Shown piece after piece: positions 25,648 through 32,592 of a DNA stretch of 48,501 bases (position 1 is the first letter of the stretch; each line of letters opens with the position of its first letter). The position numbers and the translations under genes were made by a program. Location of the stretch: positions 1 through 48,501 of the forward strand of contig RFGU01000140.1 in assembly GCA_003696955.1 (NCBI GenBank). The letters are read 5' to 3'. The notes beneath the pieces were generated by a model. That model was given only the letters and a program-made list of their open reading frames with translations, made no database searches and was not told the DNA's origin. Source of the stretch: Deltaproteobacteria bacterium. GTDB taxonomy: Bacteria > Myxococcota_A > Polyangia > Nannocystales > Nannocystaceae.

Positions 25648-27287
25648 CAGTGTCCTCCTCCTGCCACGAGCACGTTGGCGACGAAGCGCGCGGGCGGGCA
25701 ACCATGGCTGACCGCGTTCGACTGGCCGGGCTCGCCCTTGCCGTCACTGAACGTGCCGCCGAGCCGATAGGTGCCGGGCCCCCCGATCATGTCGCACGAC
25801 GACCAGAAGTCGACGGTGTTGGCCTGGTAGGCGACGTCGCGCAAGGGGCGGGTCAGCCGCCCGTTCTCGATCTCCCAGAAGAACTGACCGCCGAACTGGA
25901 AGTTGTAGCGCTGATGGTCGATGGACCAACTGCCGCGGCCGGTCACGTAGACGCCGCGGTCCGTCGCCGCGATCAGGTCCTCGGTGGTGAGGGGCGCTTC
26001 GCCGGGTTGCAGGCTCACGTTGGGCATGCGCTGGAACGTCACGGCATCGAAGGCATCGGCGTGGGCACAACCGCGGCTGCGGGACTCGCCGATCCACGCG
26101 GCCTGTTCCCGCGTCGTCTGCCAACCGACGAAGATCCCGTCGCGCACGATGTCCCAACGCCCCGCCGGCACCCCCTCGTCGTCCCACCCCGTCGTCGCCA
26201 GCCCGCCGGGCTGTGTCCGGTCGGCCACGAGATGCACGATGTCGCTACCGATCCGGCGCTTGCCCGTGTCCTCCGGGCGCAGGAAGCTCGTACCGGCGAA
26301 GTTCGCCTCCATCCCGATGGCCCGGTCGAGTTCCGTCGGATGCCCGATGCTCTCGTGGATCACGAGCCAAAGGTTCGACGGGGCCAACACCACGTGCATC
26401 CTGCCGGGCTCGACCACCGCCGCATGGAGCTTCTGCACGGCCTCCTCACCGATGCGGGGGGCGTCGTCGACCAGGGCCAGATCCTCGACGTACTCCCAAC
26501 CGGCCAACATGGGCGGCGCCTCGTGGGCCCGGCTTTCGAAGCGGCCGCGCCGACGATCCACCGCCACCGCCGTAAACTGCGGAAACACCCGCACGTAACG
26601 CTGGTGCACCCGCACCCCGTCGCTGGTGACGACGATCTTCTCCTCCCGGACCGAGCGTACGCCCGCGGTCACCCGTGCGACGCCCGGTACCTCGAGGGCG
26701 CGGCTCGCCGCCTCGACGAGCAGCGCCGCCTTGTCGGCGACGGGTACGTCGAGGGGATCCTTCTCGTGGGGCGCGACCCAACGGCCCGTCACGGCATCGA
26801 CCGGCGCGAGGCGGACGGGCATGGGATCCCGGAAGGCACGGCGCATGGCGTCCTGGGCCCGCGCGACCTCCACGGCCCGCCGCGCCAACTCGGCCGCGCC
26901 CGCGCGCCCGAGATCGCCCGTGGCCGCAAAGCCCCATCCGTCGCCCACCAGCACGCGAAGCCCGATCCCGCGAAAGACGTTTCGCCCCACGCGAGAGACG
27001 GCCCGGTCGCGGATGCCGACGAACTCCCATGCGTTCTCGGCCAGGCGCGCCTCCGCGTAGCGAGCCCCGAGCTTGCGCGCGGCCTCGACGGCCGACTCCG
27101 CGAGGCGGACGTGGGCGGCAAGCTCGCTTGTATCGAGCCGCGAGAGCACGGCGTCCGAAGGGCGCGGCGCAGCGTCGGGTGCTGGACGGCGGGCGCCGGG
27201 CAGGGCCGCCGCCCACGCATGCGACGTTGCGCTCGCCGCCGCCAGGGAGGCCCCGGCTTGCAAGAGCCGTCGGCGAGAGGTGGTCAT
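25647..27287 (-). CDS. tldD: TldD metalloprotease with Tat signal
   Basis: The product is 546 aa. The zinc site HESIGHPTELD (His311, Glu312, His316) has the TldD spacing, and a Cys ligand candidate lies in SSCDMIGGPGTYRLGG near the C-terminus. The N-terminus SRRRLLQAGASLAAASATSH is a twin-arginine signal with a likely cleavage near AWAAA, which E. coli TldD lacks. This protein would therefore be folded with zinc in the cytoplasm and exported. ATG at 27287 is preceded by TACGAT at 6 nt. The frame stays open to 27836, but that part is shadow of the divergent lipoprotein gene. It is the first gene of the tldD-tldE pair. Confidence 0.9.
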   Translation of the reverse strand: MTTSRRRLLQAGASLAAASATSHAWAAALPGARRPAPDAAPRPSDAVLSRLDTSELAAHVRLAESAVEAARKLGARYAEARLAENAWEFVGIRDRAVSRVGRNVFRGIGLRVLVGDGWGFAATGDLGRAGAAELARRAVEVARAQDAMRRAFRDPMPVRLAPVDAVTGRWVAPHEKDPLDVPVADKAALLVEAASRALEVPGVARVTAGVRSVREEKIVVTSDGVRVHQRYVRVFPQFTAVAVDRRRGRFESRAHEAPPMLAGWEYVEDLALVDDAPRIGEEAVQKLHAAVVEPGRMHVVLAPSNLWLVIHESIGHPTELDRAIGMEANFAGTSFLRPEDTGKRRIGSDIVHLVADRTQPGGLATTGWDDEGVPAGRWDIVRDGIFVGWQTTREQAAWIGESRSRGCAHADAFDAVTFQRMPNVSLQPGEAPLTTEDLIAATDRGVYVTGRGSWSIDHQRYNFQFGGQFFWEIENGRLTRPLRDVAYQANTVDFWSSCDMIGGPGTYRLGGTFSDGKGEPGQSNAVSHGCPPARFVANVLVAGGGH

Positions 27288-27293
27288 GGCGGC

Positions 27294-27299
27294 ATCGTA
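27294..27299 (-). promoter_or_regulatory. TANNNT box (TACGAT) upstream of tldD
   Basis: On the minus strand TACGAT ends 6 nt before the ATG at 27287; no Shine-Dalgarno is present between them. Confidence 0.4.
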
Positions 27300-27372
27300 C
27301 CCCGAACGCAGCGCCGCACGATGCGCCCACGGACTTGCCCCGGCGCCGACGACGCGCAACGCTTCACGCCCC

Positions 27373-28077
27373 ATGCCGCGTGCCGTTCCTGCCGCCCTCT
27401 TCGTCGCGATCTCGATGCCGATCACGGGCTGCCGGGCGGCCTCGGTCGAGCAGGGGCGGCCGGCGGCGTCGGCGGTCGATCCCCCGGCGCGTACGCCGAC
27501 CGAAGATGCGCACGCGGCAAAGACGCCCGCGCCGACGCAGCAGACGACACCCGAGGCCCGACCGCCAGACCGCCGGCTCCGCGGCCCGTCCCCCGGGATC
27601 GATCTGCGATCGGGAACGGAGGCGTGCGCCCTCTGCCCGGGCCCCGTGCCCCGCATCGTCGTCGCGGGCCGCCCGGGCGATCCCGACTTCGTCGAGCGCG
27701 CCCGGGATGCCGACGCGGTCGCCGCCAAGTACCGCGGGCGGCTCGAGGCACGGATCGTGGCGCGCCACGGATCGAGCGACGCGCTACCGAGGGCCGAGAC
27801 GGGCACCAACGCGCCCACCGGGGGCGATGCCTTCACACCGCCCGCCTGGGTCGCCCGCCTGCGCGTCGATGCGCCGGTGATCGCCGCCGAAGGCCCCCTC
27901 GCGCTGCCCGAGGCCTACGCGACGCTCGCGGCCGAAGAAGGCCCGCTCGTGTTCCTCATCCTCGATGACGGCGAGGTCGTCTACGCCGCCGCGGCCCCCG
28001 ACGACTTCGCCGCCCTCCACGATGCCTTCCTGGCGCACCGGTCCGGGCCCGCCGGCCCGCCCTCCGACCGCGGCTGA
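27373..28077 (+). CDS. Lipoprotein of unknown function
   Basis: The product is 234 aa from ATG at 27373. The signal peptide ends in MPITGC, with the lipobox Cys at residue 20. A proline/alanine-rich linker of about 70 residues leads to a folded part containing CALCPG and later WVARLRVDAPVIAAEGPLAL and EGPLVFLILDDGEVVYAA. The CxxC and the alternating strands and helices recall a thioredoxin-like fold, but the motif is not the standard WCGPC, so I do not assign it. The frame is open upstream to 27073 only as shadow of tldD. Seven nt separate its stop from the convergent cytochrome gene. Confidence 0.62.
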   Translation: MPRAVPAALFVAISMPITGCRAASVEQGRPAASAVDPPARTPTEDAHAAKTPAPTQQTTPEARPPDRRLRGPSPGIDLRSGTEACALCPGPVPRIVVAGRPGDPDFVERARDADAVAAKYRGRLEARIVARHGSSDALPRAETGTNAPTGGDAFTPPAWVARLRVDAPVIAAEGPLALPEAYATLAAEEGPLVFLILDDGEVVYAAAAPDDFAALHDAFLAHRSGPAGPPSDRG

Positions 28078-28084
28078 CGCCCCG

Positions 28085-28384
28085 CTACAACCACTTCTTG
28101 AGGGCTTCGACGGCCTCGGGCTTGTACTCGAAGGTCTTGAGGGACGTGTGGCAGGTCTTGCAGTTGATCTTCTCGCCGGCCGCCTTCGCCTTCTTGACCA
28201 CCTTCTTCATGAGGCTCTTGGCCGCCTTCTGGCCGCCGGACTTGCAGGCCGCCTCGACCTGCTTGGTCTTGAAGGTCTTGTGGCTGCAGGGTTTGGCCTC
28301 GGCGTCGTCGGCGCGGGCCGTCCCGGCGCCGAGACCTACGGCGAAGGCGAACGCGAGGGTGCCGAGGATCAGGGTGCTGCGCAT
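28085..28384 (-). CDS. Small periplasmic monoheme cytochrome c-like protein
   Basis: The product is 99 aa. A signal peptide with cleavage at TARA-DD (near residue 25) is followed by a Lys-rich mature protein of about 74 residues with one heme-binding motif CKTCH (75-79). Two further Cys (33 and 47) could form a disulfide. An AAGGAG Shine-Dalgarno lies about 9 nt before the ATG. The gene lies 77 nt downstream of the fused cytochrome b/c gene on the same strand. It may be the mobile electron acceptor of that complex; this is inference from position and size. Confidence 0.82.
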   Translation of the reverse strand: MRSTLILGTLAFAFAVGLGAGTARADDAEAKPCSHKTFKTKQVEAACKSGGQKAAKSLMKKVVKKAKAAGEKINCKTCHTSLKTFEYKPEAVEALKKWL

Positions 28385-28461
28385 GGGGGTGCTCCTTGGT
28401 CGAGTTCGGATCGATGGAGGTTGGCGAGGGCCGCCGGCCTTCGACGGTCCCGAGGATAGGA

Positions 28462-30213
28462 CTATTCATCCACAGGTGCCGGCGCGCCAGCAGCCGCCGC
28501 CGCCCGGCGGCTGCCGGCGACGAGCCGGGCGAGGGAGAGGATCTCGTCGTCGCTGAGCTTTTCGCCGAACGCGGGCATCTCGGCCTCCTCGCCGAAGTAC
28601 GCGGGGGCCGCGGGATTCCGAATGAGGCCGGCGATCCACGCCACCGTGCCGTGGCCGTACAGGTTCGGGCCATCGCCCTCGGCACCGGGTTCGATCTCGT
28701 GGCAGCTGTTGCACTCGAGTTCGTCCTCCCAAAGCGCTTTGCCCCGGGCGGCCAGGGCCGGGTCGGCGGGCGGGTCGATCTCGTCGCCCATGGTGGAGAC
28801 GATGTACTCCACGACGGCCGCGAGTTGGTCGTCGGGGAGATCCTCGGGAGGATAGGGATCCATCGTGTCGTGATCGGTGTTGCCGAAGAACTCGGGGGCC
28901 TTGGGATTGCGCACGAATCGAGTGAGCCAGGCGCGGCTGCCGAAGTCCTCGAGTGCCGGAGCCTCGTCGCCCCCTTCCATGTACTTGCCGTGGCATCCGG
29001 CGCAGCGCTCGCCGTAGAGGATCCGGGCCGCGTAGGCCGGATCGTTGCGGAAGACCGCCTCGCCCCCTTCGGGCAGAACGCCGTCGCGCGCCAGTTCCCG
29101 CGCTCGCTCGGCCTCGGCCTCGGCCTCGGCCAGGGCCTTCTGGAAGGCCTCGTCGCCGGCATCTTCGACCTTGGCCGCCACCCCGAGCGCGATCGTTCCG
29201 GCGAGCAGTGCGCCCATCCCGGCCAGCACCGGCATGCGCTCACGCGGCCGGCGGCTTTGGGCCCGATCGAGGAACGGCAGGGCGAAGAGGAACACCCCGA
29301 CCGCCCCGGGGATCACGACGGTGCCCACCAGGACCAAGGGGCCCTCGAAGTACTTGAGGAGTTGGAAGAGCGGCAGGAAGTACCACTCGGGCCGCGCCGG
29401 GAAGTTGGACGCCGGTTGGGCCGGCGCAAAGAGCTCGGCCCCGTGGGTGTGCACCGTCCAGCCCACGAGCACCCCGCCGCAAACGGCCATGGCGAGCACG
29501 TCGTAGAAGATCTGGTGGGGAATGAACCGATCGGTTCGCGCAAGCTCCTCGTCCGAAAGCGACGCAGGCGGCGTGACCCCGTGGCGCCGAAAGAGCGCAA
29601 CGTGGGCCACGAGCAGGAGCACGAGGAGGATCGGCAACACGAACACGTGCACGGCGAAGAAGCGCGTGACGGTCAGGTTGCCGTACTCGTGGCCGCCCTG
29701 TAGGAGGATCCGCAGCGGCTCGCCGCCGGGCACCGACCCCATGATGCCGGTCGCCACCTGGGTGGCCCAATAGCCCTTCTGGTCCCAGGGCAGCAGATAG
29801 CCCGTGAGGGCGAAGGCGAGCACGAGGCCACCCATGGCGAGCCCCGTCCACCAGTTGAGTTCCCGTGGCTTGCGATACGCGCCGAACCACGCCACCTGCC
29901 CCACGTGCAGGACCATGACCACCACCATGGCCGAGGCGCCGTGGCTGTGCAGGCCCCGAAGGAACCACCCGGCGCGTACCTGATCCTGCAGGTAGGCCAC
30001 CGAGGCCCACGCATCGGTGGCCGACGGACTGTAGTAGCTCGCCAGCACGATGCCGAGCACGACCTGCTGCATGAACAGGTAGACCAGCACGCTGCCGAAC
30101 ACGTAGGAAAGACGCGCGCCCCCCGGCACGGGCTCGTTGGCAGCGTGGTCCCACAGCGCGTAGATCCCCGCGCGCTCGTCCAACCAGTCGAGGATGCGGC
30201 GTGCGCGGCTCAC
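28462..30213 (-). CDS. Cytochrome b (b6 + subunit IV type) fused to a diheme cytochrome c
   Basis: The product is 583 aa. Heme-b ligands His89/His103 and His188/His203 are spaced 14 and 15 residues, the b6-type pattern (mitochondrial cytochrome b has 14/14). PEWYFLPLFQLLKYFEG at about 274-290 is the subunit IV quinol-site motif, so both halves are in one chain. No Cys corresponds to the extra c-type heme site of b6. After the last helix and an acidic helical linker come two heme-c motifs, CAGCH (403-407) and CNSCH (500-504), with likely Met ligands near 450 and 545. It would pass electrons from the Rieske/b core to its own c hemes. The GTG start overlaps the Rieske stop. Confidence 0.92.
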   Translation of the reverse strand: MSRARRILDWLDERAGIYALWDHAANEPVPGGARLSYVFGSVLVYLFMQQVVLGIVLASYYSPSATDAWASVAYLQDQVRAGWFLRGLHSHGASAMVVVMVLHVGQVAWFGAYRKPRELNWWTGLAMGGLVLAFALTGYLLPWDQKGYWATQVATGIMGSVPGGEPLRILLQGGHEYGNLTVTRFFAVHVFVLPILLVLLLVAHVALFRRHGVTPPASLSDEELARTDRFIPHQIFYDVLAMAVCGGVLVGWTVHTHGAELFAPAQPASNFPARPEWYFLPLFQLLKYFEGPLVLVGTVVIPGAVGVFLFALPFLDRAQSRRPRERMPVLAGMGALLAGTIALGVAAKVEDAGDEAFQKALAEAEAEAERARELARDGVLPEGGEAVFRNDPAYAARILYGERCAGCHGKYMEGGDEAPALEDFGSRAWLTRFVRNPKAPEFFGNTDHDTMDPYPPEDLPDDQLAAVVEYIVSTMGDEIDPPADPALAARGKALWEDELECNSCHEIEPGAEGDGPNLYGHGTVAWIAGLIRNPAAPAYFGEEAEMPAFGEKLSDDEILSLARLVAGSRRAAAAAGAPAPVDE

Positions 30214-30758
30214 AGGGGCACCTTCTCCTTCACGCCCTGCTTGAAGCGCCGGTAGCGGATCTTGACGAGTTTGCCGTCCGCTTCGACGTCGAGGCGGTCC
30301 ATGGGCCGGGGCGCCGGCCCGTGCACGACGTTGCCCTCACGATCGAAGACGCTGTTGTGACATGGACAGACGAAGTTGCGCGCCTTGGGGTCGTAGTCGA
30401 TGGCGCAGCCGAGATGGGGGCAGACCGTCGAGAAGGCGACGAGCCGTCCCTCGAGCCGCAGCACCCAGGCCGAGCCTACCTTGACGTCCTCGAAGCGATT
30501 CCACGCGTCGCGCCGGTCGGCGTAGAGATCGACCCGCGTCGGCTCGTCCCCGAAGCGACCGATGGGACCGGCCGGCACGGGTTCGGCCCCCCCCGACGTC
30601 GTAGGGTTGTCCAGGGGAAAGGTCGCGGCGCCGATGGACGGCACGCCGGCAACGGCGGCGATGCCCGTCCCGAGCAGGCCGGTGGTCGCCAGCAGGAACG
30701 TGCGGCGCTCCATGGGGGCGCCACCGGGGTTGCGGTCGTCTTCGTTCGATGCGGCCAT
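30210..30758 (-). CDS. Rieske [2Fe-2S] protein of the quinol:cytochrome c complex
   Basis: The product is 182 aa. The cluster motifs are intact: CPHLGC (113-118) and CPCHNSVFD (131-139). The N-terminus has MERRTFLLATTGLLGTGIAA, a twin-arginine signal that also forms the membrane anchor, as usual for Rieske proteins exported folded. The ATG at 30758 has an AAGGAG Shine-Dalgarno. Reading extends upstream only as shadow of manA. It is the first gene of the Rieske, cytochrome b/c, small cytochrome c operon. It accepts an electron from quinol at the outer face of the membrane and hands it to the heme c domains. Confidence 0.94.
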   Translation of the reverse strand: MAASNEDDRNPGGAPMERRTFLLATTGLLGTGIAAVAGVPSIGAATFPLDNPTTSGGAEPVPAGPIGRFGDEPTRVDLYADRRDAWNRFEDVKVGSAWVLRLEGRLVAFSTVCPHLGCAIDYDPKARNFVCPCHNSVFDREGNVVHGPAPRPMDRLDVEADGKLVKIRYRRFKQGVKEKVPL

Positions 30759-30790
30759 GGACGACTCCTTCGACGTCGGATCGCCCACGC

Positions 30791-30796
30791 ACGTTA
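30791..30796 (-). promoter_or_regulatory. TANNNT box (TAACGT) upstream of the Rieske gene
   Basis: On the minus strand TAACGT lies 32 nt before the ATG at 30758, leaving a short leader that carries the AAGGAG Shine-Dalgarno. It is the leadered form of the same box. Confidence 0.3.
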
Positions 30797-30847
30797 CCCG
30801 AAATCCGAGCCGCCGAGAAATCCACCGGGCCCGTGGCCTCGGCGTGG

Positions 30848-30853
30848 TAGGGT
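30848..30853 (+). promoter_or_regulatory. TANNNT box (TAGGGT) upstream of manA
   Basis: TAGGGT directly abuts an ATG at 30854 and ends 6 nt before the in-frame GTG at 30860. If it is a -10 element, transcription would start at about 30860, so GTG is the likelier start. Confidence 0.4.
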
Positions 30854-30859
30854 ATGGAG

Positions 30860-31714
30860 GTGTCCGCTTCGGGACCGTGGGTACCCGACGACGATCCGCG
30901 CCACCTCGTCCCGCGGCCGTGGGGCGGTCGGCGACTCGGTACCGTGGCCGGGGAACCGGTGGGGGAAGCCTGGGTCCTCTCGCCCCTGCCAGATCGCCCG
31001 AGCTACGTCGGCGGACGGCAGCTTTCGTCCCTGGTGGACGGTCCGCTGGGTCTTTTGGTGAAGATCCTCGACACGGCGGCGCCACTTTCCGTCCAGGTGC
31101 ATCCCGACGACGGGGACCTCGGGCCGGATCGCCTCGGCAAGGAGGAGGCCTGGATCGTGCTCGACGCCGACGAGGGCGCCTGGATCCGTGCAGGACTGCG
31201 CGAAGGCGTCGATGCAGCGTCGTTCGTGGAGGCCGCGCGACGGGCGGACGCGGACCGCGCCGAAGCCGTCCTCGGTCTCCTCGAGGCGTTCCGCCCACGC
31301 CCCGGCGACATGGTGCTCCTGCCGGCCGGCGTGCCCCACGCCCTCGGTCCCGGCCTGCTCCTCGTGGAGGTCCAGCAACCCACGGACGCGACCTTGCGCC
31401 TGTACGACTACGGGCGGGGACGGCCCTTGCACCTCGCGGACGCGGCGCGGGTGCTGCGGCCCGATCGTAGGCCGCAGCACCTGCCGGCCGGAACCATCGG
31501 TCGCCTCGAAGGCGCGCACCTCGAACTCCGGCGCGACGTCGTGGTCGAGGCGCCGGACACGCCGACGGTTTGGCTCGCCACCTCCCCTGGGGCAACGTGG
31601 GACGCCCCGGACGGCCGCCGCCACGCCCTCCCGGTGGGGACCCCGGTGCTGACCGGCGGGGGCGGAACGGGGCGCGCGGGCGCGGCGCCGCTCGTGGCGG
31701 CGTGGGCGCGGTAG
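30860..31714 (+). CDS. manA: Mannose-6-phosphate isomerase, class I
   Basis: The product is 284 aa with GTG at 30860, or 286 aa with the ATG at 30854. Zinc ligands of the cupin-type isomerase are all visible, numbered here from the GTG: Gln79 and His81 in SVQVHPDD, Glu96 in GKEEAW, and His160 in PAGVPHALG. LLVEVQQPTDATLRLYDYGR is the family block near the active site. The enzyme interconverts mannose-6-phosphate and fructose-6-phosphate, feeding GDP-mannose for glycans. At about 285 residues it matches the short bacterial form. The start choice rests on the TAGGGT box; the first residues are not conserved. Its stop codon overlaps the next gene's TANNNT box. Confidence 0.9.
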   Translation: MSASGPWVPDDDPRHLVPRPWGGRRLGTVAGEPVGEAWVLSPLPDRPSYVGGRQLSSLVDGPLGLLVKILDTAAPLSVQVHPDDGDLGPDRLGKEEAWIVLDADEGAWIRAGLREGVDAASFVEAARRADADRAEAVLGLLEAFRPRPGDMVLLPAGVPHALGPGLLLVEVQQPTDATLRLYDYGRGRPLHLADAARVLRPDRRPQHLPAGTIGRLEGAHLELRRDVVVEAPDTPTVWLATSPGATWDAPDGRRHALPVGTPVLTGGGGTGRAGAAPLVAAWAR

Positions 31715-31717
31715 AGT
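31712..31717 (+). promoter_or_regulatory. TANNNT box (TAGAGT) upstream of the LPMO-like gene
   Basis: TAGAGT includes the manA stop codon and ends 6 nt before the ATG at 31724. No Shine-Dalgarno exists in the 9-nt gap. Confidence 0.4.
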
Positions 31718-31723
31718 CTCCGC

Positions 31724-32497
31724 ATGCCCGTCGTCCTCGCCGTCACCGGCTTGCTCGCCGCCTCGCCCCTCGCCCACGTCGAGTTGACCTATCCACCACA
31801 ACGGTACCCTGCGGTCAATCAGTTCCAGCTCGAACTGAAGTATGCTCCTTGCGGCCGCGACGGGAACCCGCCGGGTGAAGTGGAACGCACGGTGTTCGCC
31901 CCCGGGCAGACGATCACCGTGCGATGGGACGAGTTCGTCCCCCATCCCGGACATTTTCGCATAGCCTTCGACCCGGAGGGGGACGACGACCTGGCGGATC
32001 CGGCGGGTTACGACGACCTCTACACGGAGGGCGTCCTCGTGCTCGCCGACGGGATCCCCCACGAGGACGGCAAGCAGTACTACGCCTACGACGTCACGTT
32101 GCCGGACATGCCCTGCGAGACGTGCACCCTCCAGCTCATCCAGGTGATGACGGACAAGATGCCGTGGGGCCCGGCGGGCGGCGACGATCTCTACTACCAG
32201 TGTGCGGATCTGGTCCTCGATCCGGCCGCTGGAGGCTCGACCGGAACGAGCGGCGGAGGCTCTACCGGCGACGCAGGTACGGGCACGACGGGGACGACGG
32301 GAACTTCGGCTGGGCCGGGGTCTGCGGGGGGCGACTCGACCGGCACGGGCGAGGCGGACGCAACCGGCGGCGAGGGCGCGGCGACCGGTTGCGGATGCCG
32401 GGCGCCCGGATCGGGTACGCCCCGTGGCTTGCTCGCCGGCCTCGTGCTGGTCGGCCTCGCACGGCGTCGTCGCCCGGCAGCTACGCCGCACCGTTGA
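31724..32497 (+). CDS. LPMO-like copper protein with Gly/Ser/Thr linker and MYXO-CTERM-like tail
   Basis: The product is 257 aa. The signal peptide would be cleaved at SPLA-HVELTYPP, leaving His18 as the N-terminal residue; a mature N-terminal His is the hallmark of lytic polysaccharide monooxygenases (histidine brace). A second copper-ligand candidate is His74 or His77 in VPHPGHFRIAFDPEG. The layout resembles the SCE4755-type polysaccharide monooxygenase-like family of myxobacteria, a recognition from memory. After about residue 165 comes a Gly/Ser/Thr stalk, then GCGCRAPGSG, a hydrophobic helix and an Arg cluster, a MYXO-CTERM-like surface-sorting tail. The likely role is oxidative attack on a polysaccharide at the cell surface. 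Confidence 0.8.
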   Translation: MPVVLAVTGLLAASPLAHVELTYPPQRYPAVNQFQLELKYAPCGRDGNPPGEVERTVFAPGQTITVRWDEFVPHPGHFRIAFDPEGDDDLADPAGYDDLYTEGVLVLADGIPHEDGKQYYAYDVTLPDMPCETCTLQLIQVMTDKMPWGPAGGDDLYYQCADLVLDPAAGGSTGTSGGGSTGDAGTGTTGTTGTSAGPGSAGGDSTGTGEADATGGEGAATGCGCRAPGSGTPRGLLAGLVLVGLARRRRPAATPHR

Positions 32498-32499
32498 CC

Positions 32500-32527
32500 C
32501 GATTCGGGGGCTCGAGCCCCCGAATCG
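32500..32527. repeat. Perfect 28-bp palindrome
   Basis: Each half is CGATTCGGGGGCTC or its reverse complement, with no unpaired centre. It starts 3 nt after the LPMO-like stop and lies 30 nt before the TAGGGT box of the next gene. As RNA it would be a very stable hairpin (possible terminator, without a T-tract); as DNA it is a strong dimer-binding candidate. Confidence 0.7.
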
Positions 32528-32556
32528 AGCCATGTACGCGCCCCACCGCATCGTGG

Positions 32557-32562
32557 TAGGGT
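32557..32562 (+). promoter_or_regulatory. TANNNT box (TAGGGT) upstream of the IgGFc-binding-like gene
   Basis: TAGGGT lies 30 nt before the ATG at 32593, with a GGGGGGA Shine-Dalgarno-like run in between, so this gene has a short leader. Confidence 0.35.
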
Positions 32563-32592
32563 CGGTGGCGCGAAATCAAAGGGGGGACCATC

